The notes beneath the pieces were generated by a model. It had not been told where the DNA came from. It ran no database searches and was given only the letters and a program-made list of their open reading frames with translations. 64,000 nt of DNA from an uncultured Chitinophagaceae bacterium. GTDB taxonomy: Bacteria; Bacteroidota; Bacteroidia; Chitinophagales; Chitinophagaceae. Below are positions 36,398-44,253 of this stretch, piece after piece. Within the stretch, counting starts at the first letter, position 1; each line of letters begins with the position of its first letter. The stretch lies in NCBI GenBank assembly GCA_937958995.1, contig CALGAP010000009.1, positions 248,001-312,000 of the forward strand. The letters run 5' to 3'. A program made the position numbers and the translations under genes.

Positions 36398-37054
36398 TTA
36401 TTCAAATATATGCTTTTGATGGTAAAGACTGCTAAAACCACCCACAATTGCGTGTCGCCGTTCATCAAAATCGAGCCGGGGCAGTTGGAGATTGTCGATA
36501 TCGCTTTGGAGCACCTTTCGATACGAGGGGTTCAGTGTGCCGCCTTTCTTTCCAGCCTCCACGCTGGGATCGTACTGGTATTGCGGGTCGCACAGGGTGC
36601 CGCGCGGGTACATGATGCCGGGTGTGCCACGGCCACGAATATCGAGGTGGGTGGGGTGGGGCAATCCCAGGGTATGACCATATTCATGCGCCGCAGTGGT
36701 AGAGGTCTGCAGCAGGTTGGCCTTTTTGAAATACCCGGTGTTGCTGTTAAGTCCGTCAACAAACGAAATGTCACCGATCACATCTTCTTCTATTCGGAAA
36801 AAATTCAGTCGTGGGTCATCATTATACCAAACTGTCTCCGGTGCCAGGTTGGGTTCGTATATCCCCTGCGTCACGAAGCGCACGCTGTACCAGTCACGGC
36901 GAATCTTTACACGCCCCCGGGGCTCGTTCCAGTGAAACATGATATCATGCGCAATGCGTCGCGCCAGCTCTTCGTCGGCTCCATCGCCGTAAATATAGAT
37001 GATCGAAGTGATGATCAGTTCCCGCGTAGCTTGATTGAGTGTGGCCTCGCCCAT
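36398..37054 (-). CDS. metzincin-type zinc protease, no signal peptide
   Basis: 218 residues. It carries HEYGHTLGLPH (zinc ligands His123, His127, His133; catalytic Glu124) and a downstream GIMYPRG that can serve as the Met-turn, so it belongs to the metzincins, nearest the matrixin pattern. There is no signal peptide, lipobox, prodomain or T9SS tail; the protein starts MGEATLNQATRELIITSIIY. It could be cytosolic, or released another way. Exact family not recognised. It is divergent from the DUF72 gene. Confidence 0.72.
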   Translation of the reverse strand: MGEATLNQATRELIITSIIYIYGDGADEELARRIAHDIMFHWNEPRGRVKIRRDWYSVRFVTQGIYEPNLAPETVWYNDDPRLNFFRIEEDVIGDISFVDGLNSNTGYFKKANLLQTSTTAAHEYGHTLGLPHPTHLDIRGRGTPGIMYPRGTLCDPQYQYDPSVEAGKKGGTLNPSYRKVLQSDIDNLQLPRLDFDERRHAIVGGFSSLYHQKHIFE

Positions 37055-37088
37055 AACAGCAAGTTAATGCGTTTGGTTATCGTTTCGC

Positions 37089-37096
37089 TACATTTG
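37089..37096 (+). promoter_or_regulatory. -7 promoter box TACATTTG upstream of the DUF72 gene
   Basis: Perfect match to TAnnTTTG, 18 nt before the ATG at 37115, so the leader would be about 12 nt. Confidence 0.5.
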
Positions 37097-37114
37097 CCTA
37101 TTAACTTTTATCTT

Positions 37115-38008
37115 ATGGAATTCGGTGCGCTTCCTCTCAAACAACTCAGTAAAGTCAATTTAGCATTGCCCAAAGATGCACCCGAAAATAAAAAGGTGCT
37201 GGCTTCCGGCAGCGGCAAGGGTAAAGTGTTTCTTGGCTGCGCCAAATGGGGCAGAAAAGAGTGGGTGGGAAAAATTTATCCCAAAGGTGCGAAGGAAAAG
37301 GACTTTCTCACTTATTACGGCCAGCACTATGATTCTATAGAACTGAATGCCACTCATTATAAATTATACACTGCCAACCGACTGAAGGAATGGAAAGACC
37401 AGGTAAACAGCAAGCATTTTAAGTTTTGTCCCAAGGCGCATCGCGGCATGAGTTTTCTGAAACATTCTCCTTCCAGGCCCGGCGTAACCAAAGATTTTCT
37501 TCGTGAGATTCGCGCTTTCAAGGAAAATCTCGGTCCCATTTTTATCACCCACGATGAAAAAATAAAATGGGATGCGCAGGCTGAACGTGAGTTTTATGAA
37601 TACCTCGAATCACTTCCAAACGATCTCCAATTTTTCGTGGAAGAGCGCTGGCCAGGATTTTTTGCAGATAAAGAATTGATGAAGCGGTATTATGCAAAAC
37701 TCTCCGGGTTGGGTGTAGGCACCATCATAACCGATGCCGCGGGCCGCCGCGATGTGTTGCATATGCAATTGACAGTACCTAAAGCTTTTATTCGTTTCGT
37801 GGGAAATAGCCTTCACCCTACCGACTACCCGCGTATTGACGATTGGGCGAATCGCATAAACAAGTGGTTGAAAGCAGGAATTGATGAAGTGTATTTTTTT
37901 ATGCACATGCACGACGAGGGCAAATCGCCGGAGCTGACGCAGTATGTGGTGGAGAGGTTTAATAAAGTGTGTAAGCTGGGGTTGAAGGAGGTGGAGTTTG
38001 TAAAGTAA
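37115..38008 (+). CDS. DUF72 domain protein (YecE-like)
   Basis: 297 residues. A TIM-barrel-like DUF72 protein: FLGCAKWGRKEWVGKIYPKG, YDSIELNATHYKLYTANRLK, FKFCPKAHRGMSF, then RWPGFF and IITDAAGRRDVLH, FIRFVGNSLHPTDYPRIDDW, YFFMHMHDEGKSPELTQYVV. The open frame extends 705 nt upstream through antisense of the protease gene; ATG 37115 is chosen because homology begins there and a -7 box lies just before it. Function of DUF72 proteins is unknown. Confidence 0.87.
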   Translation: MEFGALPLKQLSKVNLALPKDAPENKKVLASGSGKGKVFLGCAKWGRKEWVGKIYPKGAKEKDFLTYYGQHYDSIELNATHYKLYTANRLKEWKDQVNSKHFKFCPKAHRGMSFLKHSPSRPGVTKDFLREIRAFKENLGPIFITHDEKIKWDAQAEREFYEYLESLPNDLQFFVEERWPGFFADKELMKRYYAKLSGLGVGTIITDAAGRRDVLHMQLTVPKAFIRFVGNSLHPTDYPRIDDWANRINKWLKAGIDEVYFFMHMHDEGKSPELTQYVVERFNKVCKLGLKEVEFVK

Positions 38009-38026
38009 ATACGCATTTATCCCCAT

Positions 38027-38055
38027 AAAAAAGACCGCTCTCCCTGGGAACGGCC
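38027..38055 (-). terminator. terminator of the 38086-40467 gene
   Basis: On the minus strand GGCCGTTCCC, loop AGG, GAGAGCGGTC, then TTTTTT. The stem has G-T pairs and one mismatch. Confidence 0.6.
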
Positions 38056-38085
38056 TTGCATTCATTCATGTGACTGTATATCTGC

Positions 38086-40467
38086 CTAGTTGCGGATAGG
38101 CTTGCCGCCTTTTAGTACGCTTTGAATTCTTTCGAGTGTTTTCTTTTCTCCTACCAGCGATAAGAAGGCTTCGCGTTCGAGGTCTAATAAATATTGTTCG
38201 CTTACCAGCGTGGGTTCGCTCAGATCGCCGCCGCACATTACATAGGCGAGTTTTTTGGCCACCTTCACATCGTGGTCGGTGGCATAGCCTGCGCGCCACA
38301 TTCCGTTGATGCCAGCGTATAAAGCGCCCAGGGCAGAGCGGCCCAGCACTTTCACGTCGTTGCGTGGTACCGGCATGGTGTAACCGCTATCGTATATTTC
38401 CAGCACGCTCTTCTTGGCTTCGGCAATGCGGCGGCCGAAATTCATTACCACTTCGTCGTTGCCTTTGCGGAGAATGCCCAGGTCGTAGGCTTCCATGGCA
38501 GAAGTGGCCACTTTGGCGGTGGCTATGGTGAGGAAACGATTTTTAAGCGTGATGGTCTCAGGCTCGTCTTCGTGCATTTCGTCGGCAGCGCGCAATACAA
38601 ACTCTTTCGTGCCACCGCCGCCGGGAATAACGCCGATGCCCAACTCTACCAGGCCAATATAGGTTTCGGCGGCTGCGCACACTTTGTCGGCATGCAGGCT
38701 CAGCTCGCACGCGCCGCCCAGCGAGAGTCCGTGAGGCGCTACCACCACCGGCACGGCGGAATAACGGGCACGCATCATCGTATTCTGGAACATGCGGATA
38801 GCCATATCAATTTCATCATACTCCTGCTCGATGGCGAGCATAAACATCATGGCCACATTGGCGCCTGCGCTGAAGTTGGCGCCTTCGTTGGCGATTACGA
38901 GACCTTTATATTTTTCTTCTGCTAAAGCAATTGATTTCTGAATGCCTTCCAGCACTTCGCCGCCGATGCTGCCCATCTTGGTGTACCATTCCAGGCCCAG
39001 CACATCATCGCCGAGATGATAAGTGCGGCAGGCGCTGTTTTTCCATACCGTCTGGTTTTCGAAGTTGCGCATTACTATAAATGCATCGCCGCCGGGTAAT
39101 GCCTTGTACGATTTGGAGGCGATATCATAGTAAAGGCGTTTGCCATTTTCCACCTTATAAAAACTGCTGGCACCGCTGGCGAGCATATCATCTACCCAGG
39201 CGGCTACGCTATGACCAGCCTCTTTCATCTTTTTCACCGTACCTTCCACACCCAACACATCCCAGCTTTCAAACGCGCCGATTTCCCAGCCAAAGCCGGC
39301 CATCATGGCGTCATCTACGCGATATATTTCATCGCTGATCTCGGGAATGCGGTGTGAAATGTAAGAGAACAAACCATAGTGAAACTGGCGGTAAAAATCA
39401 CCTGCCTTATCCATACCAGTGCACAAAGCCTTCAATCGCGTTTTCAGATCATCGATTGGCTTAGCGGCTTCTACGGTGGCAAACTTCGGCCTGGTGCGGG
39501 GTTTATATTCAAAAGTATTCAGATCAAGTGTAAAGATCTCTTTCTCTCCTTTTTCTCCTTTCTTTTTAGCAAAAAAACCTTGCCCGGTTTTATCGCCCAG
39601 CCTGTTTTCTGCTACCATTTTGTCCAGCCAGGCTGGTATCACAAACGTATCCCTGTGTTCATCATTCGGGCAGTTATCGTATACACCTTTCGCTACTTTC
39701 ACCAAAGTATCTATGCCCACCACATCCGCTGTACGGAAAGTAGCCGACTTGGGCCTGCCGATTATGGGACCGGTAAGCGCATCTATTTCATCGATGGTAA
39801 GACCCATCTTTTCCACCAGTCCGAAGATGGCCATGATGCCATACACGCCGATGCGGTTGGCAATAAAAGCAGGTGTGTCTTTACATAAAACGGTGGTCTT
39901 GCCGAGATAGAGATCGCCGTAGTGCATCAGGAAATCAACCGCTTCGGGATCTGTATGCGGAGTAGGAATTATTTCGAGCAGGCGCAGGTAACGCGGCGGG
40001 TTGAAAAAGTGCGTGCCGCAGAAATGTTTTTTGAAATCATCACTTCTTCCCTCCGCCATCAGGTGAATGGGAATACCCGAGGTGTTGGAGGTGACTAGCG
40101 TGCCCGGCTTGCGGTATTTCTCTACTTCGGTAAAAATCTGTTGTTTGATGTCGAGCCTTTCCACCACCACTTCAATCACCCAGTCGCAGTCGGCAATATC
40201 TTTCATATTGTCGGTGAAATTGCCCGTGGTGATCCGCTTCACCACATCTTTGGTATAAACGGGTGATGGATTGCTCTTTACGGCTGCCTGCAGCGCATCG
40301 TTCACCAGTTTGTTGCGGGCCGCCTTGTCGTTGCTTTCCACTGCCTCTTTGGGCACCATGTCGAGCAGCAACACTTTAAGGCCTACTCCCGCAAAATGAC
40401 AAGCTATGCGCGAGCCCATTACGCCACTTCCTAACACAGCTACCTTTCTGATGATTCTTTTGGGCAT
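38086..40467 (-). CDS. fadN: 3-hydroxyacyl-CoA dehydrogenase / enoyl-CoA hydratase (FadN-type)
   Basis: 793 residues. The dehydrogenase half comes first (VAVLGSGVMGSRIACHFAGV, then the C-terminal 3HCDH domains with DTPAFIANRIGVYG), and the crotonase half last (NFSAGANVAMM, GLSLGGACELSLHADKV, GLVELGIGVIPGGGGTKEFV). This order matches B. subtilis FadN rather than E. coli FadB. It hydrates enoyl-CoA and oxidises 3-hydroxyacyl-CoA in beta-oxidation. In many Bacteroidota it sits beside a thiolase and an acyl-CoA dehydrogenase; neither is adjacent here. Confidence 0.88.
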   Translation of the reverse strand: MPKRIIRKVAVLGSGVMGSRIACHFAGVGLKVLLLDMVPKEAVESNDKAARNKLVNDALQAAVKSNPSPVYTKDVVKRITTGNFTDNMKDIADCDWVIEVVVERLDIKQQIFTEVEKYRKPGTLVTSNTSGIPIHLMAEGRSDDFKKHFCGTHFFNPPRYLRLLEIIPTPHTDPEAVDFLMHYGDLYLGKTTVLCKDTPAFIANRIGVYGIMAIFGLVEKMGLTIDEIDALTGPIIGRPKSATFRTADVVGIDTLVKVAKGVYDNCPNDEHRDTFVIPAWLDKMVAENRLGDKTGQGFFAKKKGEKGEKEIFTLDLNTFEYKPRTRPKFATVEAAKPIDDLKTRLKALCTGMDKAGDFYRQFHYGLFSYISHRIPEISDEIYRVDDAMMAGFGWEIGAFESWDVLGVEGTVKKMKEAGHSVAAWVDDMLASGASSFYKVENGKRLYYDIASKSYKALPGGDAFIVMRNFENQTVWKNSACRTYHLGDDVLGLEWYTKMGSIGGEVLEGIQKSIALAEEKYKGLVIANEGANFSAGANVAMMFMLAIEQEYDEIDMAIRMFQNTMMRARYSAVPVVVAPHGLSLGGACELSLHADKVCAAAETYIGLVELGIGVIPGGGGTKEFVLRAADEMHEDEPETITLKNRFLTIATAKVATSAMEAYDLGILRKGNDEVVMNFGRRIAEAKKSVLEIYDSGYTMPVPRNDVKVLGRSALGALYAGINGMWRAGYATDHDVKVAKKLAYVMCGGDLSEPTLVSEQYLLDLEREAFLSLVGEKKTLERIQSVLKGGKPIRN

Positions 40468-40546
40468 ATATAAAATTAGTTAGTTAAACAACTATTTTGA
40501 ATTCGAAGATAAAACAAAAATCCGGGAAATTTGAACTTTAAGTTTT

Positions 40547-41863
40547 ATGAGAGAACAAGCTATTACCATATTTCAGTCGGCAGTGCAGGCAGTGCAGCCA
40601 CAACATTTGTTGCCCCGGCATATCATGCTTGATGATAAGCATTTAGAACTGGGCGGCGTAAGTTTTTTGCGCGATGGCATCCGCCATATTTACGTGATCG
40701 GCGCGGGCAAAGCCTCTGCGGCTATGGCCCGCGAGACGGAATTGATCTTGGGAAATGCTATCGCCGAAGGCATTGTTGTGACAAAATATGATCACGGTCT
40801 GCCGCTGCAATACATCCGCTGTCTTGAAGCAGGACATCCTATACCAGATGATGCCGGCATTGCCGCCAGCGAAGAGATTATGGCCTTACTACAAAAAGCA
40901 GACGATCACGACGTGGTGATTGCGCTGATCAGCGGCGGGGCATCGGCATTGTTGATTGATTGTCCACCCGGCGCCACGCTTGCAGAAGTGCAGGAAGTTT
41001 TTGGAAAATTGATCGCCAGCGGCGCCAGCATTGGTGAAATGAATATTGTGCGTAAGCATTTATCTTCCGGCATAAAAGGCGGGCAACTGGTGCGCAAGGC
41101 CTGGCCAGCAGACGTAGTAAGTTTCATATTGAGTGATGTGCCCGGCGATGATCTGGAAAGTATTGCCAGCGGTCCTACCGTGCCCGACACATCCTATTGT
41201 AGCGATGCCTGGAAAATACTGGAGAAATACCATCTTATAGATCAATTGCCCGATGCCATCACTGATCATTTGCAAAAAGGAATGAATGGTGAAATACTGG
41301 ATACGCCCAAACCAGGTGACGCTATTTTTTCCAAAACACATAACTACCTTATAGGAACCAACCAGGTGGCACTGGATGCAGCAAAGGAGGCAGCGGAGAA
41401 AATAGGTTATCATGCCGTGGTGCTGGCACAACCACTAACTGGCGAAGCCAGGGAAATGGCGGAGCGTGTGTTGCAGTATGTTGCTGATTATAATGGCCCG
41501 CGACCAGCTTGTTTGTTACTAGGCGGTGAAACCACCGTCACCATCAAAGGCAATGGCACCGGTGGCCGTAACCAGGAACTGGCGCTGGCTGCTTTGGTGC
41601 AGTTGAAAAATGGTCATGCTGCTGCGAAGAGAAATCCTGTGTTGCTATCTGCAGGTACTGACGGAACTGATGGTCCCACCGATGCGGCAGGCGCTGTGAT
41701 TGATGCAGTAACGCTTGAGAAGGTGGCGGAGAAAAAATTATCGCCCGGGAGTTTCTTAGCGGCAAACGATTCGTACAATTTCTTCAAACAGGCCGGCGGA
41801 CACATCATTACCGGTGCTACACAAACGAATGTGATGGACGTGGTGGTGTTGTTGATTCCCTGA
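40547..41863 (+). CDS. glycerate 2-kinase (GckA/TtuD, MOFRL family)
   Basis: 438 residues. N-terminal DUF4147 domain (YVIGAGKASAAMARETE, EAGHPIPDDAG, ALISGGASALLI), then the C-terminal MOFRL domain (LLLGGETTVTIKGNGTGGRNQELALAA, LSAGTDGTDGPTDAAGAV). This family phosphorylates glycerate, giving 2-phosphoglycerate. Nearby are a GntP-type permease and a tartronate-semialdehyde-reductase-like enzyme, which makes glycerate the likely substrate. A near-consensus -7 box (GAAATTTG, 40526-40533) precedes the start. Confidence 0.88.
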   Translation: MREQAITIFQSAVQAVQPQHLLPRHIMLDDKHLELGGVSFLRDGIRHIYVIGAGKASAAMARETELILGNAIAEGIVVTKYDHGLPLQYIRCLEAGHPIPDDAGIAASEEIMALLQKADDHDVVIALISGGASALLIDCPPGATLAEVQEVFGKLIASGASIGEMNIVRKHLSSGIKGGQLVRKAWPADVVSFILSDVPGDDLESIASGPTVPDTSYCSDAWKILEKYHLIDQLPDAITDHLQKGMNGEILDTPKPGDAIFSKTHNYLIGTNQVALDAAKEAAEKIGYHAVVLAQPLTGEAREMAERVLQYVADYNGPRPACLLLGGETTVTIKGNGTGGRNQELALAALVQLKNGHAAAKRNPVLLSAGTDGTDGPTDAAGAVIDAVTLEKVAEKKLSPGSFLAANDSYNFFKQAGGHIITGATQTNVMDVVVLLIP

Positions 41864-41866
41864 CTT

Positions 41867-43201
41867 TCAAAACAAGAGTGATAAACCCATACATGTCACC
41901 AGCACCGCAATGCCCATCCAGAATGTACCCAACGTAAAATACCTGTACATCTGCGGCACCGTGATGCCACTATATTGGTTGATGACCCAAAAATAACTGT
42001 CATTCGCATGACTCACCGTCATAGCGCCCGCACCGATGGATGTAACCAGCAATGCTTTTTCAGCGGTATGATCCAATCCCCAACTACCCATCAGCGGGGC
42101 AAGGATTGATGAGGCAATAACGAGCGCGGCAGTAGAGGAACCCTGCGAAGTTTTTAGTCCTGCCGCTAAGAGAAATGCCACGGGAAATAATACAAATGCA
42201 GACAATTGCTTTCCCTGCATCATCTCTTTAAACTCATCCGCTAAGGGCGTTGCTTTCAATACAGCTCCCAGAGCGCCCCCTGCAATAGTGATCAGAATGA
42301 TCGGCCCGGCCTGTGAGAGTGATTTTTGAATCCATTCATTCCATTCGCTTTTAAACTTCATACCCAGTATCACCAGCGCAACCACCACGCTTATGAATAA
42401 GGCAGTATTGGGATTGAAGAAAAACTGCAATAACTTTTCTGTGCCGGGTTCAAGTTCCAGGATGGGTAAAAATGATCCTCCGGCAATCAACAATACCGGC
42501 AGTATCAAGGGAAGCACCGAACGAAATAGTGGCGGCAAATCTTTGGCCTGTACTTCCTGGTGCAATTCATCAACCGGAGCAGTGTGCTTCGCAATTTTCC
42601 TGCCAAAAATATATCCAACTGATATAGCTGGAATCGCGGCAATGAAGCCCATCAGTATCACCCAGCCCAGGTCACCTGCCAGGCCCAGGTTACCCGCAGC
42701 CGCTAACGGACCGGGGGTGGGAGGTATTAGCACATGCGAGGTATAAAGTCCGGTTGCCAGCGCAATGCTGATAGCCGCATACGAAGTGGCGGTTTGTTTC
42801 GATAAAGAGCGCGCTAAGTTGGAAAGTATCACAAAACCGCTGTCGCAAAAAACCGGAATGCCCGCCACTGCTCCCAGCGTACTCATACTTGCCACCGATC
42901 TTTCTTCACCCATCACCCGCACAATCGCCTTGGCGATGGCTGTGGCCGCGCCGGTTCGTTCCAGTATTTCACCTAAAATAGTTCCAAGCGCAATCACGAT
43001 ACCGATGCTGCCAAAAACGGAACTGCCTCCGGCAATGACTGTCTCCATGGTTTTGTCTGCTGGCAATCCTACCACTATACCTAACGCAAGTGCTGTGCCC
43101 AGCAATACGAGAAAAGGATGCCATCGAAAAACAGAGCAGGCCAGAATGATGAAACCCAACGCGAGAACTATGGCAAGTATCAGCGAAAGTCCGGTTAGCA
43201 T
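41867..43201 (-). CDS. GntP-family gluconate/organic acid:H+ symporter
   Basis: 444 residues with about 12 membrane segments. GntP hallmarks include VGLPADKTMETVIAG, GTILGEILERTGAATAIA, GIPVFCDSGFVILSNLARSL, LIPPTPGPLAAAGNLG and NDSYFWVINQYSG. Family members import gluconate, and some import glycerate or other sugar acids. Given the glycerate kinase converging with it (3-nt gap) and the reductase upstream, D-glycerate is a reasonable guess for the substrate. Confidence 0.87.
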   Translation of the reverse strand: MLTGLSLILAIVLALGFIILACSVFRWHPFLVLLGTALALGIVVGLPADKTMETVIAGGSSVFGSIGIVIALGTILGEILERTGAATAIAKAIVRVMGEERSVASMSTLGAVAGIPVFCDSGFVILSNLARSLSKQTATSYAAISIALATGLYTSHVLIPPTPGPLAAAGNLGLAGDLGWVILMGFIAAIPAISVGYIFGRKIAKHTAPVDELHQEVQAKDLPPLFRSVLPLILPVLLIAGGSFLPILELEPGTEKLLQFFFNPNTALFISVVVALVILGMKFKSEWNEWIQKSLSQAGPIILITIAGGALGAVLKATPLADEFKEMMQGKQLSAFVLFPVAFLLAAGLKTSQGSSTAALVIASSILAPLMGSWGLDHTAEKALLVTSIGAGAMTVSHANDSYFWVINQYSGITVPQMYRYFTLGTFWMGIAVLVTCMGLSLLF

Positions 43202-43372
43202 TATTAAAAATACAAAATCCGGATCATCGATCGGGGAGATTTTCAGATCACGGACTTAGTATGGATTGCGCGATTGCACAGATAAGTGATTGCGGAAATT
43301 CACATATGCGGATGCTTATCGCGGATTGTTCGCTGATTATGGGGATTGTGCAGATGAGAAAACTGCTTTCGC
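43202..43372. repeat. spacer with degenerate GCGGATT-type repeats
   Basis: From about 43262 to 43345 the sequence repeats variants of GCG-GATT (GGATTGCGCGATTGCACAGA, GATTGCGG, GCGGATGC, GCGGATTG, GGGGATTGTGCAGAT). No gene is seen. Confidence 0.45.
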
Positions 43373-44233
43373 TCATTCGCGATTCGCCTCTGCCACAGCA
43401 CTCCAATCCAGCTCGCCCTTGCCTTCATCCACAATCTTCTTCATGTTTTGCTGGATTACTTCGGCCAGGGGCATGCGTTGACCGGCTTCTTTGGCTTGCG
43501 CCAATATCAGGTTCAAATCTTTTAATCCCAGCCTGATGGTGAAGGAAGCGGGTTCAAATTTGCGTTCGGAGATGATCTTGCTATATGAAACGTAAGTTGG
43601 ACTGTTGTGCATGTTGGCGGAAAATAATTCCCACATCCTCTTTGCATCCACGCCGCTACGCTCGGCCAGTGCAATGCTTTCACCAATGGCTTCTATGGCC
43701 GCAGCTGTAATAAAATTGCCACAAAGTTTTACGGTGTTCGCCGCTTTTATGTCTTCACCAAAATCCCATACGTTCATGGCGCCTGCATCACGACAAAGCG
43801 GCTCCGCTTTTTTCTTGAGTTCGGCACTTCCCGACAACACGAAATTCATTTTGCGGGCACGTGCAGCTTCCGGCCTGCCAAACACGGGCGAAGGCAGGTA
43901 ATGCAAGCCCTTAGCCGCATGCGCCGCATGCAAATCGGCGGCGGTTTGAGGCAATATGGTGGTCATGGAAATATGCAGACTGCCTTTTCGCAGGTGTTGC
44001 AGCAACTCGGCGCTTACCGCATTCAGTGCTGCATCATCGCTTACCATTGTAAAAACTATATCACATTCCTTCGCCAGGTCGGCAATGGTAGCGCTAACCT
44101 TCGCGCCCTTATCAGCCAACGGTTTGGTTTTGGAAGCAGTACGATTGTATACATACAATTCATGTCCACTCTGCAACAAATTTTCAGCAAGAGGAGTTCC
44201 TAATGATCCGAGTCCTATATATCCGATTTTCAT
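43373..44233 (-). CDS. beta-hydroxyacid dehydrogenase (3-hydroxyisobutyrate / tartronate semialdehyde reductase type)
   Basis: 286 residues. N-terminal IGYIGLGSLGTPLAENLL (NAD(P)-binding), YNRTASKTKPLADKGAKVSA, the substrate-binding stretch in SMTTILPQTAADLH, and AANTVKLCGNFITAAAIEAI with the catalytic Lys. These place it in the GlxR/MmsB/GLYR group. Beside a glycerate kinase and a sugar-acid permease, reduction of tartronate semialdehyde to glycerate (or glyoxylate-type substrates) is the best guess; the group is hard to split by eye. Confidence 0.8.
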   Translation of the reverse strand: MKIGYIGLGSLGTPLAENLLQSGHELYVYNRTASKTKPLADKGAKVSATIADLAKECDIVFTMVSDDAALNAVSAELLQHLRKGSLHISMTTILPQTAADLHAAHAAKGLHYLPSPVFGRPEAARARKMNFVLSGSAELKKKAEPLCRDAGAMNVWDFGEDIKAANTVKLCGNFITAAAIEAIGESIALAERSGVDAKRMWELFSANMHNSPTYVSYSKIISERKFEPASFTIRLGLKDLNLILAQAKEAGQRMPLAEVIQQNMKKIVDEGKGELDWSAVAEANRE

Positions 44234-44253
44234 AACGATGATTTTATAATAAA

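Noticed and set aside
36410..37114. 235-codon N-terminal extension of the DUF72 gene
   Set aside because: It runs antisense through the metzincin gene; DUF72 homology and a promoter box support ATG 37115.
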